This document shows positions 13,200-27,900 of a stretch of 64,000 nucleotides of DNA, piece after piece. The stretch covers positions 23,088,331 to 23,152,330 of the forward strand of contig NC_034415.1 in the NCBI RefSeq assembly GCF_002078875.1. The letters run 5' to 3'. Every line of letters begins with the position of its first letter. The first letter of the stretch is position 1. Origin of the DNA: Numida meleagris. Taxonomy: Eukaryota > Chordata > Aves > Galliformes > Numididae. The position numbers and the translations under genes were made by a program. A model generated the notes under the pieces. It was given only the letters and a program-made list of their open reading frames with translations. It searched no databases and had not been told where the DNA came from.

Positions 13200-13480
13200 A
13201 AAATATTTATATTTCAACATGAGGATTTATTCCTGTTTTGATCTGGCTGACATCTTTTTGTCACAGGTTTTGCACATTTTTGGCTTGGTGAACCCCAAAG
13301 AGTACACGGGAACTTAATGAGCAGATCAATTACTGGTCATAAGAAAAGACATTGTCTCTTTAAAGGTTATTTGAAGGTTGATTGCTATCTTATTGCTTAT
13401 ATCCTGCAAAACTATTCAGCCTTATGAATGAATTTGACCTTTTTATACTTACTGGGAAAAAAAAAAGAAAAAACGAAGAG
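13200..13480. promoter_or_regulatory. Possible conserved non-coding element (inferred)
   Basis: This complex, repeat-free block lies directly after the C10 tract and GC-rich patch. It has dense motif-like words (ttaatgagcagatcaattac, aaaggttatttgaaggttgat, ttatgaatgaatttgacc) that include TAAT cores. No frame is coding-like after the 138-codon frame stops at 13317. The assignment is a guess from texture only. Confidence 0.15.
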
Positions 13481-16400
13481 AAGTTAATTTAGAGCTCTAT
13501 AATACAACACTTTTTCCCAGAGAAATGAAAGGGCATTCAAATCGATACCTGCACAATAACACTCTGATGAATGTTTGCACCCAATTTTCTCATTTTGCTA
13601 ACTTGAGATTGGGCATTTTGAATAGTTCTCAAAGAACATATTCTTTATGTGCTGTGAAGTATGTGGTATTGTGTCCAAACAATGCTAGAGGATAATCATT
13701 ATAGGAGTATCACTGGGCCTGAAAAGGTCAGTTAGTTAGAAATGTCAGCTTTCAATGCAGCCATGCCGGACCTCCCTATGTAAGGATCCAATTAAAGGGA
13801 CATGCCAAGGTGCATGGAAACATCATGGTGACCCAGAATAATAATAAGGTATTGTGGAAAAACTTGATATTTTTCTTCAAAAGTAATGGATTAGCCTTCA
13901 GTATATCCTTTCTGCAGTCTTATTTTGACTTTGTAAATATCACTTATTCTACATGAATCCAAAAAAGGTCATTTAAAAAAAATGCAAAGGTGGGGATGAA
14001 ACAGTCTTACTAAAAGTAAATATCGAGTAACTAAATGGAAAAACTCTGGTTATTGGACCAAAAAGAAAAAAAAAAAGTCATTTCAGTAGAACTCAGAAGT
14101 GTGATACTTGAGATGGATATGCGTGATGTTTTGGGAGACAGATGGGCATAAATCAGGGGAGACAGGCAGACAGGTGAGGGAGAACTTATTCTCCTGGGAC
14201 ATGCTGTGAGCGAGGATTGTCTGCACAGGGGAAAGACAGGAGCAACAGTAATACCAGTCAGTGGATACCTGGCATCTCTGCAATTGTTCTTTTCAACCCA
14301 TCAGAGAGGTATAAATAAGAATTAGGAGGATACCGATCTGCACAAATAAGTAATTATAAGCAACAATATTAATTCTCCTTATCGCAGCTAATGAAAATTT
14401 TTACAGCTGTTCAGACGCTGTGAAGATGAGGAATTGGATAGAGTCAAATTTCTTAATCAGGCTCAGGACAGCCAAAACCAACCTAATGGCACTAAAATGG
14501 CACTGTGCTTTCTCTGTGCTCTCTGTTAGTCCATCATCTTGCTAAAGGATCACCAAGTGTGGAACAAATTTCTTCCAGCATTCCTAGGGTTCAGCTAAAA
14601 ACAGACAATGCAAATTTCACTCTGAGCTGAGACTTCGGCACGTGTGTTTTATTTTTTATGGCAAAGAAATTCTTGTACTGTGTGTGGGTTCAAACAATTT
14701 TGGGTCTATTGCCTCGCAGAGCAGTGAGGTCTGGTTCCTCCAAGTTATTTTGCAATATTGTGGGCACATGGGGGGAATTAATACCACCACCATAGTGGTA
14801 CAAGAAATGGTTTCCCTCCTATTCATCACTGAGCATTGAAAGACTCCGTTATTAGCAAACGTCATTTCTTTTTTCCACCATCTTTCCAAATAAAATAGCA
14901 TGTGAAGTTTCGCTAACAAACACAAGTAGTAATTACAGCAGGCTGTTTAAAAACTCAGACACTATCTCTTGACACCTCCTTAGTCCAAAAATCAATGTAG
15001 TATTAATTAATAAGGACCATCAAAAATAGTAGCCAAGTTTTAGCAGCAAACAATTTTCTGTCACATTTTATTACTCTGGATCATTTTTTACTAATACCCG
15101 TCTTCTAGCTTCATGACTTTGGGTTCATATTATTTTCATGCTTCAATTAGAAAGAAGTAGATAGCCAGACTATCCAGGAGGGTAATGGAAAAGTCTTGTA
15201 GGGGGGCTTAGTGGTGGAATTTATGGCTAAATGAAACTTTCAAATACACTATAAAACTTCTCCTTCCTTTGCTTAGTTTTACTTGAGGTCTCATAAGCTG
15301 TAATATGTAGAAATGCAAAACTTAATCAGCTAAAAAATAGAGCAAATCCCACATATCATTTTATGCAATACCAGGAGAGCAGAAATATATTTTCCTAACC
15401 AGAGAAAATTAACTAGGCAACAGTCCTATATCTATAATTTAAAGCAGTAAAATATGTATGGCAGAAACTAAAGCCACCTTAAAAGAATTCACTGTAGCAG
15501 CGTATCACAAATTAATGAAATGGAGACATTTTTAGAGCATGCCACACTGAAGATATTAAAAGGGGGGAGAATATTTCACCCCATAGGTAAGTCTGATAAA
15601 TACTTTTAAAATCAAGCTTTCTTCCCTGTTTAAAAGTGCAAGAGCTTGAATATTAGAGGAAAGCACACACACAGCCATTAGCATTTCTGATCAAACCTCA
15701 GTGTCACTCCACAGAGATGAGGGATATTTCACTCTGTCAGTGTGTGTAAATTCCTAATGCGGTCACAGGAAAATCTGAATAAATTGAAAGGAAGGAATTA
15801 TGGAGTCAGCTCTTACTTTATTTCTCCTAAAACAGAGCTGAAAGAGACTTAAAATACTTTATATTCCATGCTGTAGCCAAGCTGGGCACTATAGAATATT
15901 CAACTACTGCAGGTTTTTTAAATGCAATCAATTTACTGCTGCCAAATGTAGTAGGTTTATATACATCTGGGAAACATGCACCTACGGTGCTGATGAATTT
16001 CTCCTGACATTGCACTGATTTCAAGAGAATGTTATTTTAAATTGGCAGTAGAGAGACTGGTAGAGAAGGATAAAGCCCTAAGGACGGCTGAATCAAAGAG
16101 AATTTCAAAAGAATTTTCCTGATGGTTCTTGGATAATATCACATGTTAGCTACTTTCAAAGCCAATAGTTTCCAACGCACTTCCATTTATGGTATCAATA
16201 ATTAAAAATACTTCTGTGGGAGATGAACTTACCTTACAGAGAAGAGAAATTGGAAAGCTATATTATTATTGTAAACACACGAGATGCAAAAATCTTTGTC
16301 TCCAGGGAAAAGCGATAGAAACAGGGATGTCTTATTTGCAGCTATTGAGTGGTTACCATGAAACGTGACACGGTTGCATGTGCGTGTTTGAAGCATTAGA

Positions 16401-17048
16401 GAACATGATCACATAGAAATTAAGGGCAGATCAGACTAAGCCACCTGAAAATTTGGTTCCAAAACCCAAAGCCTAGAAGACACAGTGTAGAGAAAATGTT
16501 TTGGATCAAATTCAGAGGTGGAAAAAACTAAGTTTAAAGAAAATTTAAATTACCAAAACTTAAACCTCATTATGTCCCACTCCCTGCCAGCACGTCCCTG
16601 CCAGCTACTAATGAATTTTTAAAATCTTTCCCCCACCCCACTGCGTACATCGGCTCTGAATCTGGCACCCTGAACCGTACAGCGCGTTGCAGTCTAATTG
16701 TAACTCACATGTCAAGGGGCAAGAAGAAAGGAGTGTGGCGAGAGCACTGATAAATTTAACTCAACATTCCTCCAGCTACTCAGCAGCACGGCAGAGCCGT
16801 GAACTCCCCTCCACATTTTACATGGGTGTCAGTTACTTCAAAGGAATATATTCAAGCATGAGGGAGTCTGGCTCGCTCCCAGCTTATGCATCATTTGTGC
16901 CTGGCTGTTTCTGGAAACCCACGGCAAAGCAAAGACTTCCTCCAGTTTGGGGCATGTTGTGGAGGATTCTGGAGCTGCTTTTTTAGTGCTGGAACAGGTT
17001 AGCTGCGCATCTGCATACAAAACATCTCTTACTCTCTGCATTTCTGCC

Positions 17049-17066
17049 TTTTTTTTTTTTTTTTTT
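17049..17066 (+). repeat. T18 homopolymer tract
   Basis: Eighteen consecutive T are followed by a C-rich stretch and CAG ending at 17082, so the whole resembles a strong polypyrimidine tract and 3' splice site. No coding exon could be confirmed downstream. Confidence 0.9.
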
Positions 17067-18025
17067 CTGTCCCCCTCCAGAATGCCCTGAGTTCACCTTG
17101 CAGATTAATGATGCACACCTGTTCAACTAAACACACAAATCAGCTGTTCCAACAGTGCCCTGCATACATGATTCAGTGTTTGGAAGTCACCTGGAGCAAG
17201 ACAAGAGGCTTCTCCCCCTTTCAGTGCAGTATGTGTACCTACACCATCACTGGAAGCTGTTTTCAAATTTAGCTATTTTTATCATTCCAATTGGTTGCTT
17301 TGTTGATTTAATAAGTTGCTGTATCAAACTGAAAGATATGAAGCAACAGCTACTTAATGCAATCACACCTATACACAAAATCAGCTAAGTCAAACTTTCA
17401 CAGCTCCAGTGACTACTGTATTTAAAATTACAAGAAAGCAATTAAAAATTCCTTTTACAAACATGTTCCATACAAGGTTATTCTGTTCCACAACCTTCCT
17501 TTTGTCTTTTTTTTTTTTTTTAAATTAAAGAAGGTGTACTTTAGCGCCCTTATCTGAGATCTAAGTGCCTGTTACAATTAAGACACTCAGAGGTCTTTTT
17601 TCCTTTTCTTTTTCCTCTAGAAATAGAGAACGTTGAAGATATGAAAAATGAAGAAAAAAACATGCCATGTTTGCCCTTGAAGTTACAGTCAGAATAGTGA
17701 CAATGGCTGTATCACACTGTATTGTTGCTTTTATCAGCAAGTGCCCTGAGCATACATTAACATAATTGCAAACTGCATGAAAAGTGAACATGCAAAAATG
17801 TGAGGCAGTTGCCAATAGCCTCAAACATCTGTCCCAACAAAGCGCTCCTCCTCCTTATTTTAATTCTTATTATTTTAACAAGGTTAGTGAAGGAGAAACC
17901 ATGTCACAGATGATATCTGCATTTAGAGTGTCAGAACAATTATTGATGCAAAATTGTTATCCAAGCAAATATGTGTCACATTTTGTTCACTTCCCATAAC
18001 ACCTGTTCATTTCCCAACATGTTAT

Positions 18026-18066
18026 TCCCAGTTAAAGCCAGAACTCATTAGTCCCAGTTAAAGCCA
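18026..18066 (+). repeat. 15-bp direct repeat, 26-bp period
   Basis: The unit tcccagttaaagcca occurs exactly at 18026-18040 and again at 18052-18066. This is a local two-copy repeat with the intervening 11 bases not conserved. Confidence 0.85.
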
Positions 18067-21000
18067 AACTGAAAGCTTAATATGTACATACAGCTGAAAA
18101 AACTGAAGAGAGAACCAAAAGGTAGCACCATTCACGCACAGCATGTCTGGAGCTGGTGGGCAGCAAACTTCTGTAGCAGCCAACAGAATGAAACTGAGAC
18201 AAAAGCCAGCAAGAAATTAATAGCCACCCAGCCTTAAGAGTGGAGATCAAAGAGCACTATCCAAACACGGTACTGAAACCTTTGAGCTCACTATGCCAAG
18301 GAGCCCATCACATCTGCATTATGACACATTTTGGTTTATCTTCTCAATAGGTAAATAAGGAAGGCTGTAATGCAGATGAGCATTTAACACAATTCAATTT
18401 CACCTAAATATTTTCTGCCCCATATCAGGGTTCTCTAGACCCAGTTCTTGACCTCCTGTCTCCCACCACATGCACACAGGGCCACTGTCTCATTGCTCCC
18501 CAAACTGCTCATATTTGCTACTAAGAAAAGTCAAACTCGCATTTCTGTGATAGTTGAACACACATTGTGAATTTGAGGGCATCTGCCCTGCAGACATACC
18601 GCTAACTGTAACCCCAGGAGGCTTAAAGAAATATCAACACTCAAATTCATAGAGTAAAGGTCTGAAGAGGCAGCTCTGTGAACGGATAACTGCCCGGGGC
18701 TTTGCCAAGCACAATATAGCTGTCACTTGTTATTACGTGAAAGATTTTCTGGGGAACAGTGTTTTTCATTTTGCATGTCAGAGACAGGGGGAAAAAAAAT
18801 ACATTTAGACAACCATCTCTTTAAGAAAAGAGAAGAGAGCCATGCGGCAGAGCTCACTTACCGGGGCTGGTTATTGTCAGAAGGTCAAGCTGCCGTCTCT
18901 GCTGAAAAACAAATTATAAAAGGAATTGTTAAAAGGAGACTAATTTTAGTGGGTGAGCTTAGACCCGTGAAGTAAATGTTCTGACATTTATAGTAGAATT
19001 AATTACAAGTTACATGGTTCACAGTAAATCTTTTGGATAGGATCCTCATGTACTTTATGAGAAACAATAACAACAACAAAAAAAAACCTAGCTCAGTCCT
19101 TTTAATGTGTTTTTATTTGCACTTATAAAGTGTTACTATTTCTTTTTTGGAGCATATATTTGAAATGGATAGCTAGAAGCACAGATGGACCGATCTATTT
19201 ATGAAAGTGGTTTCTGATTCCATAGGGAAGGAGACAAGGAACCAAGACAAGAAATCCTAAGTTCTTTATTCATATCAGTCACTGACTCATAGCCTGTATG
19301 TGATCAAGCACAATTATATTGCCTTGGGGTAAACCTTTCAAAGACTTGTAAGGGGATCTAGACAAACTCAAGACTGACAAAAGGAAAGTTTCTTTTTACA
19401 CCGAGCACAGTTAGCCTACAGATTGCATTGCCACCAGTTATCCCTCACCCCAAAGCTTTCCAGACTTGATCAGCACTGAATGTTTGTACAGATCACAAAA
19501 TAGAGGGATTTATGATGGCAAATATCAAGTTTAAACCAAATAGTTTTTTTCTGGAAGGCCTGCAAACATCCATCACTAGACCATCACTGGAATGGCTATC
19601 CCTCATTTCACAAACAGCCTGTTACTGCCTCTTCTTCTCAGCTTTCTAACTTTCTGTCTTCTCCCTAACTTTGCCCATCATTAGTGTGTCTAGCTGGCAT
19701 TTCAGATTATACTGTCCAGTTTAATTTCTCTCTCCTAATCTACTCAATAATGTCTGTGTTACTTTCATTTATTGTCAGCCCTATTGATCTTTTTCTAATC
19801 TAATTCTCATCATTACATTCACTGTATTCTCTGGGTGACAGCTTAAAGTCCTTGAGGAAGAAACACCGACTTGATACTCCCTATAGTGAACGTTCATCCC
19901 TGGAAATTACAACTGATGAAACTCCTTTCCAAACTCATTGTTTCTCTGCAAGTAGAGCTTCACTGGCTGAAGTATGTGGACACAGCTGATCATCCACTGG
20001 ATGTACTTGAGTTACAAACCCAAAACTGAATTTGGCCTCCTGGGAAGCTACGTGAGGTGTCAGACTGAGAAAAACATTTTCTGACACATTGCTGGCCTTC
20101 AGTACCTTAGCTCTCGTACAATGGAAATCACCTTTGAGAGAAACCTCATTCCTGTCTGCTTTCATAATTATTCCTTGTTTGCTTAACTCTGACGAGGCAT
20201 TTTTAGTATGACTTTAGCAATATGCTTGACATTTGATTTATTATCACATATTACGGCCAAACTAAGACAAGCATGCCAAGGTACTGGTAAAATTGAGCAG
20301 AAGAACCTGCCCTATTGCCTTGCATCTCCTCCACAAGAGCCATTCAGAAATGTTATCCCAGCTCTACTGAGTTCTGCTCACTCCAGACTTTTCATAGAGA
20401 GCAATAATGCAAAGTAAGCAATAGTGCAAATGAAGGACCTGCCTCCCCAGTGGGAGCTATAAGAAGAAATGGCTCCTAATGAGTTGAATTTTATATAGAC
20501 TCTGTGCCTTAATCCTGAGTCACATCTATAAAGCTATGAAGTGCTAGGACTTAGCACCCACTGGGCCAAAAGCTTTGCTTACATTTCTCATCACAACTGG
20601 AACTCCAAATTCTGTATGTCTAATGAACAGCTAGAGCAGAAAAGTAAATGCTTCTCTACTGGGGAAAAAAAAAAAAAAGAAGGTGGAATATAAATAGTCT
20701 ACATTAAAGAAGGTTGCAGACTGTAGCATGTTTGAAAAGAGAAATGCATGTATAGCCTAACTGACCCCCAATCCTGACCTAAGGTTGCTACCTAGATTTA
20801 GAAGAAGCATTAAATAAAAACCTCAATTGCTTAACTCGATATTGCAAGAAGAAAAACAGAATAGGTTAAACAAAATATTAAACAAAGTGAAACTTCTCTT
20901 CCTGATAGGATGCTGCCTTCAAACTGGGCTTGAAAAAAAAATAAATTAACCACAGGTCCAGGAAATCTTTGTGTACGTGTTGAACTTTAAGCACAAGTTA

Positions 21001-21902
21001 TTTCTCTGACTTCAAATGGAGCAGCACTGATATTTCGCATCTAACACCTAAATGCTGCGAGGGCTTTGAAATGCCACCAGGCTCTTGGCCCTGACTCCAT
21101 GCAGGCACGCCAGGCTGCAGCTCCATGCTGGCTGCCTGACCTGAGCACCCAGGGAGAAAAGATTCCTCTACTCTGACCTTCAGCAGACCTTGAAGAGGTT
21201 TCTCTCATTTAGCACAGCAAGGAAAGCTTGCACACACTCACCCAAGCCCTGGAGAGAAGGAAACAGCAAAACACATCTCAAAATCATGCATTTAAACATG
21301 CAAAAATGCACTAATTATGGACCCAATCACTTTCTGGAAATTCAAGCCTGCTCTCAGATCTCAGGGGCTAACTCTCTGCAGTTTCCAGGGCTCAGCTGGA
21401 TGCTAGCAGACTAGTAACTATATGGATTTTTTTTTTTTCATTTGTACTGGCAGACTTATGAGTAGCTATAAAAGCAACAAAATTTGGATTTAAAGAGAAA
21501 GACATTACACAAAGTGTCCACAGTTAATAAAATAATTGCATCAGAAATATCATGGCTGTGGGGCTTTACATATCCTCTTCTCCCTTCAGTGATGAAAGCT
21601 GCCACTTGCAGCTGTTACCCCCTTCTAGCATGATCACCCTCTCCTTGTTTTGACAGATTTCTTGAAAGACTCATCTCAAGACGTCTGGCTTTTTTTTGCT
21701 TTGCCTTCAGTGATTTTCCACTTCTCAGACACCTGCCCCTGCAGAGATACTTGGGACTATCCCAATCTCAGGCAACCTCATGTCCCAAGAATTAGTACCA
21801 GAGCACTAAAAAATATAATGTTTATCATTCCTGGTCTGAGAAGGGGTGATAGTGTCATATCATTAATGCTGCTTTTCACCTACATTGACAAAAAAGCACT
21901 CC

Positions 21903-21950
21903 ACAAAAAAAAAGAAAAAAAACCACACACACGCACACACAAAAAAAAAC
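21903..21950 (+). repeat. A-rich and (CA)n low-complexity tract
   Basis: Runs of A interrupted by G and C give way to an imperfect CA-dinucleotide array and then to another A9 run. It is simple sequence; the 103-codon frame that runs into it is therefore not credible at its C-terminal end (poly-Lys). Confidence 0.85.
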
Positions 21951-24900
21951 AACTAAACTGATTTCCACAGCATCAGTCATAATGTGCAAGTGGAAAACTG
22001 AAAGATTCCCTTTATCATCACTGTATTTCTAGTGCTATAATCCTGCACTACCCTTAAGAGGCAACATCCTCATTTCCACTTTGCTGGCTATCTGAAAGCC
22101 CAAAGGCATGAAGAAGCCATTGGTGATTCATACTGGCTTCCCACTTTGTGCATTTTTCCACCACTGGTACTATCCAGAGGCATAGTCCCTACAGCACAGG
22201 GCTCTGCAGCAAACCTGCAGCAGATCGTGTTCACTTCCATAAAATTAACAGTCTTTAATTAATGCAATAAGCACTGATGAGTAATAAATCATATTAAAAT
22301 ACAAGGAAGGCAAATTTTTAATAAATTAAGCATTGATTCACTCAATAAATATTAATCTATTAAGCATCAAGAATTAATTACATTTTTTTAAAAAAAAACA
22401 GTTGAAAATCCTAGCTGGTGATCTGGTCTAAAATGTGCAGAATGGTCCCTGTTCACCCATAATATGCACTTATTTTTAACTAATTCTGTAATTTATCACA
22501 TTAAATAACTTGCCTAAAAGCAAATCTGGAATATTACTCTATTGCCATATGCAATTTTGTCGACAGATTCTAACTCACTCTTCATATTGCTTCCTAAATT
22601 TCTCCTTGCAGCTCCCTTTTTGAGTATCTCCTTTCCCTTCCTTGATGTTGGTGGTCTTTAAAACACTTGCTGACTGGTGTCATTTAACTGTCACCTCAAT
22701 TAACTCAGCAAGAGTTGCAAAACTAGAAAAAAAAATGGGGGGGTAAATTAAATAATTCATTCAAGTTTAGCTTATCTATTAGATGCTCTTTCACACATTG
22801 CTCTCTGCAGAGTTCCTCCAACCTTTTACATAGATGTGGGATGTGCTGCAGTTGCTTTGACTCTTATCTACAGATTAGCAAAAGAGAAGGAAAAAAAAGC
22901 CAGATGCAAAGATGCCCCATGAGACTGATATGGAGCTGTTTCTGTAGCAACCGATGATTTTCTTCTCATGTAAGAATGAACCGTGTCATATCTAATTCTG
23001 AATGTATCTGGGCCTCACTTGCCAGCCAAAGCTGTGTCAAGTATAAAGTCAATATAGTTAGAAAGAGTGATAAAAAAAAAGCAATTATAAAGTCATCTTC
23101 CTCCTCCTACACTCCTCCTCTAACCAGGATCCAAAAGATATCCCTGCCCCTGCCTGCAGTCCTGGAACATCACCCCCAAGCACCCAACACCCAGCAAGGA
23201 TAGGAAGCATTTCACAGAAGCAGAGCTCCTCTGCTGGAAGCTCCCTCACTCATCCCATGCCCCCATGCCCCAGGAGATGGCAGTGCTCTGACAGGTTCCC
23301 TAGGGTGCAGTGGCATCCAGACCTGCCTTGGGACTGACTACCTAGCTATCTGAAAGTATAGATTTTATGTGGGCGGCATCAAAACTCCTAAGCCCAGATT
23401 TGAAATCAACTTCAGAGAGCTCTTGTTAGGTTTGTGCCACTTGGCTCTGCCAGCAGTGTTTTCTGTAGCTCTGAACCCAAGGGCAGACTGCTATCTCACT
23501 AGCATCGCCTCCCATAGTCCACCCACACGAAGCCGGAATTGAGTCTCTGGGAGCATAGGAAGACTTTGTCTTCCTAAACATATTTTATCCAGACCAGCCT
23601 CTTCTGTCGATCACTCCCATCCCAGTTTAACATGGTTTGAACAGGTGTCTCCCCCTACCACCTCCAATCTATGATGCAATTCAGACAGCTTAAAATTGAA
23701 ATAAAATGCATGACAACTTTTTTTACCTGAAAGGTTTACAACAAGTTGTTGGTATTTTTGCCTCTTCTAATTAAGTTTCTAAATTTTAAATTCTAAGTTA
23801 GTTCTCTTCTTCTATAAATGGGCCATGGTGCCATAAGAGAAATTATGAGCCATGATAGAAAGCTTTAGGCTGTACCCCACCCATTTTCATTGCCACAAGA
23901 TGGGTGCTAAGCTGCACACCTTGGTGTGTTCTGCTCACATGCAAGAGATGCTTCTATAATAGAAGAGTGTAAACCTTCTTTTTGTTGTTTGTTTGTGCGC
24001 TGTTTGAGATATTCAGGCCTAATCAACATCTGGAAAAGCTTTGTAATGAAGGCTAAGGTAATGTTAGAAAAAAGTAAATATGATTATGTGAGCATTTCAC
24101 ATTTGTCTAGTTTCTCAAATTAGAATTTCTCTACTTACACCCTCCTTCCCTTCAGAACGCACGACATTGCCAAAGAGAGAATCTCAATTTAAGTAATGAC
24201 CCCAATAAGATAGTAATTCAAATCCTGTTAAGATGGATAATCTGATGATTTAAAGCTTTTTATTATTATTTGAAGTTACATTATGATGTCAAGCAATAAT
24301 CTTTTCTTTCCATCCTGAAAGCACAAGCTTTTGTTCATAGAATGAAACAAGATCTCACATTTTGTACTTCCCTTATTATTAGCTGCTAACGTTCCCTGAC
24401 TTCATGATAAAACGAACCAGTCAGCTTGTTGACACTTGATTGGGGTTTTAGTAAATTGCATCTGCTGTAGCCTACTCTGTAGAATCAATTATTGATAATA
24501 TAGGTGTGGGGGAACATTTATAAAGTGGTTTGGGATATGTTGTTGCTCATGCTAAGAGCTATAATGAGCATTTAAAACTATTTTAACAGTGACCTCTACA
24601 GACATTTGATCTTTGCAATATTTGATAATTTGATTCTGTTTTAGAATCAAAACCAAGTCAAAATGATAAAAGACAGCACCAATCCATTAAGCTACTCTGC
24701 TCCTCCTTACATTTCACATATTATTCTACCTAGTATCTGACACTCGCACATTTCTCTCACAAAACCTTAGTGCCAAGGATACATGTTTCAGAAACACCGC
24801 TGAACAAGTAGCTAAAACATATTCTTCTCCCTGCTTTGACTATTTATCTCTGGAATATAACACTCATACATAACGTATTATTTATTAACAGGCTCCTCCC

Positions 24901-27900
24901 TAGTTCTTATTGTCCTGCTGTGCTCAGAAGCTATTTAGAAAGAACATCAACACAACGAAGACTTAGGAAATATTGAAAAACCACGTGTGATCTCTTCGGG
25001 CATACAACAACACTCTCTAGTTCCTCTGGTGGTAGCAGTAAGTCACTGCCCTGGAGGCTTGGTGAGCAGATTACCACTGAAAGCAGTGGATCACTGCCCA
25101 AAGCAACAGCCATGGGAGCTGAGTAGCCACACAGAGGTAGAAGTTTTCCATGTGCACCCTCACTTTTATTAGCGACATAATTTGGTCCACATATTCTTGA
25201 GTGACATCTACTGGTGCTTTATCTGTAAGTTCTCTTATTTACATAAAGAGCGCTCATAAAGATAGTCTAACTGAACCACTAGGAACCAAAAAAGTCCATC
25301 AGTTCCTTATAAATATTTGCAATTGCAACAAAAAGTCATTAAGACTTTCTTATCTCTGGGAGGAAGGAGACAAGGAATGAGCTGCTTTGGAATGAACTGA
25401 TCCCTAAATTTATCAGTGAGAGTTACGAAGGATGACAGAACATCTCAATTTTTTTCTATATTTCTGCATCTGTAAAAAAAGAAAATAAACCAACAAACAA
25501 GCATCCTCATACACTTTGGTGAAGTAACATGAAGAAGAATTGTAGTAATTATATAGTTAATGACATACACTATGCATATAACAGAATGCATCCTCTCAGA
25601 TGAGCACATAAGAGGACATATCTAACAATTTAATAGTGCAGTGTCTCAGCCACATCAAAATATGGCAGCCAAAACCAATCGCTTGTATTCAAACAGCAAA
25701 CAACTCAGAGCTCCCAACTTCATAGGATTCCACCTTCCCAGTTAATTCAGGTTTGAATGACATGCAGATAACTGAGGCTGTAGTCACCTCACATCCTGTA
25801 TGGAGTATATAGAGTATATGCACACACAGTGGTATTTGTGCCCCAGTAGAGACTGGAGAAGAAGAAGGGATGATATAGCCAATATCTTCTCTGTTCTTTG
25901 CTCTGCTCTCCCCTAAAATCTTTGGGCCTGCAGGAAGCAAAGAAAGAGGATAAAGCCCATTTCTCTAATGTCTGGCAGTCTGACCCCACATCCAGGTTTG
26001 ATTCAAGCTTCTTTGCAGTTCCACTAACAACAAGGTGACTGCATGTACCTATTAAATGAAGCCTACGTACCTAGTCTGCAAGGGTTTAAGATCTACTCAT
26101 TCCACGTTTAACTCAGCATTTTAACGGATTTGTTTTGGTAACAAACCACCAAGCAGGTTTTTCGTAGTTTGGTGTATTATTATGTAAATTGCAGGGCTGT
26201 GGTTATAATCCTGTTCTTGTGACATCAATTACTTAATGCCTATAGAGATTACTGTAATGCCACAAACAGCAGATTATGTCTTAAAGTACACAGTAAATAG
26301 GAGGAGCTAATAAACTCTTCTCCTTAGATTTTATTTATGTGGGGGAAAAAAGGCAGGAAATAACATACAGACCACACAGAGTGCCATTAAAAACCAAAAT
26401 CCATACATGATGCAGGTTGCTTCTTAGGCATCACGCAGCCATTCTTTAGTTGTGAATTCCTATCATACATTAAGTCTTATGAAGGAAAGGAGCAGCATTT
26501 GGACAGAAAAAGGGATAGATTAGTGAAAGCAATTATGAACTTTGAGACTGCACCATTTAGGGATGTGGAGAGAGGGTAAACAACAGCGTTCAATGAATGT
26601 TTAATTAGAAACAAAGCATATCTACCTATAGCAGTAATGGGTTATTGACTAAGTAGCCATTGTTTATGGGTTGTTTTAGATAACAGACAAGACAGATTAA
26701 CCTCCAACACGTGCTATTTTAGAACTAACAGTGCCACTGCAAGATCCTGTGGACATGCTAAGGGAAACACAATCAAAGGTTCCTGTCCCTGCTCTGCTCC
26801 ATCTGGATCTTGAGCTTCAACTTCAGCCATGCCCTGTCCAGCAGATCAATTCTTTTTCTTCATATAATTAACTAAATATTTATCAAGGTTGGGACGTAAG
26901 CCCCAGCATCCTCATCCAACCTGAACAGTCGAACTAGAAGCCTGTAGCACTTGCCCTGCTCTCTCCATGCCAACTAATACTTAATTCAACAAACCACCAT
27001 CATTCCAGAATAGCTGGAACACTGTGGTGGCAAGAAGGCTGACTTGAGTGCAAATAAAACACTGTTCATAGAACTGTGGTTTTCAGCAAAATAGAGGGGA
27101 AAAGAAACAAACAAACGTAGAACTAGAAATCTGAGGAAGTCACTGGGAAGTTTTCTGGAATACAAGAAATTTTCATTAAAAGATTCTTCCTTTGGAAGAA
27201 GTTAAATATTTCCCTGTTTGGGGAGCAGCATGTGTTTGCACTCAGGCTGGCTTCTGCCCTGCATTGGAATTCTGCTCAGGGCAGCACATAACCATGCGGT
27301 GAAGCTCTGCAGTACAGCACTGACAGCATCCCGTCCCTAATACACCCGGGCGAAGTCAAAGGAAACACTTATTTGATAAACTTTTAAGAAACAGGACTCC
27401 TGTGGCTTCATACCATAAGGACAGCAATATGATTAGAAGGTAAAAAAAGAGATACATAAAAGATGCAGCACAAGAGTTGAAGTCCTTCTGAATATAAATT
27501 TCCCAAAAATTACTGCATTTTCATGCATGAAACCTATGAATTATGTGTTAAGAAGTCCCTATGATCCAGCAACACAGTGAAAATAAACATGAGAACACAC
27601 AACTTCTCTCGCTGCCATTTTCTCTGACTCTACAGAGCCCCATAGCTCTTTCCTCTCCAAGAGTTCCCTGACTTCACTTCTGATTTCATGTGAACTATCC
27701 AGTTGTGTTTTATCTTGGGCATTGTTTTCTGTTAAGGTATCGAAGTTTGCCTGAGATGGAGGTGAGCAGTGTGAGAACACAACACAGGAACTTCTAGATC
27801 CTGGTTTCAGTGATTGAAGGTATTCTGCAAACACTCAAAATATATTCTCTTTTCTCTCAAAGATGCCAATATTTAAAGGCAACTGAGTGACTCACACACA

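Noticed and set aside
12901..13317. 138-codon plus-strand open frame
   Set aside because: It spans the C10 tract as a Pro-rich segment and mirrors the opposite-strand frame; no family resemblance.
20005..20045. Possible further palindromic MITE end ('actgaatttggcc')
   Set aside because: Only one short word matches; neither an inverted partner nor a central motif was seen.
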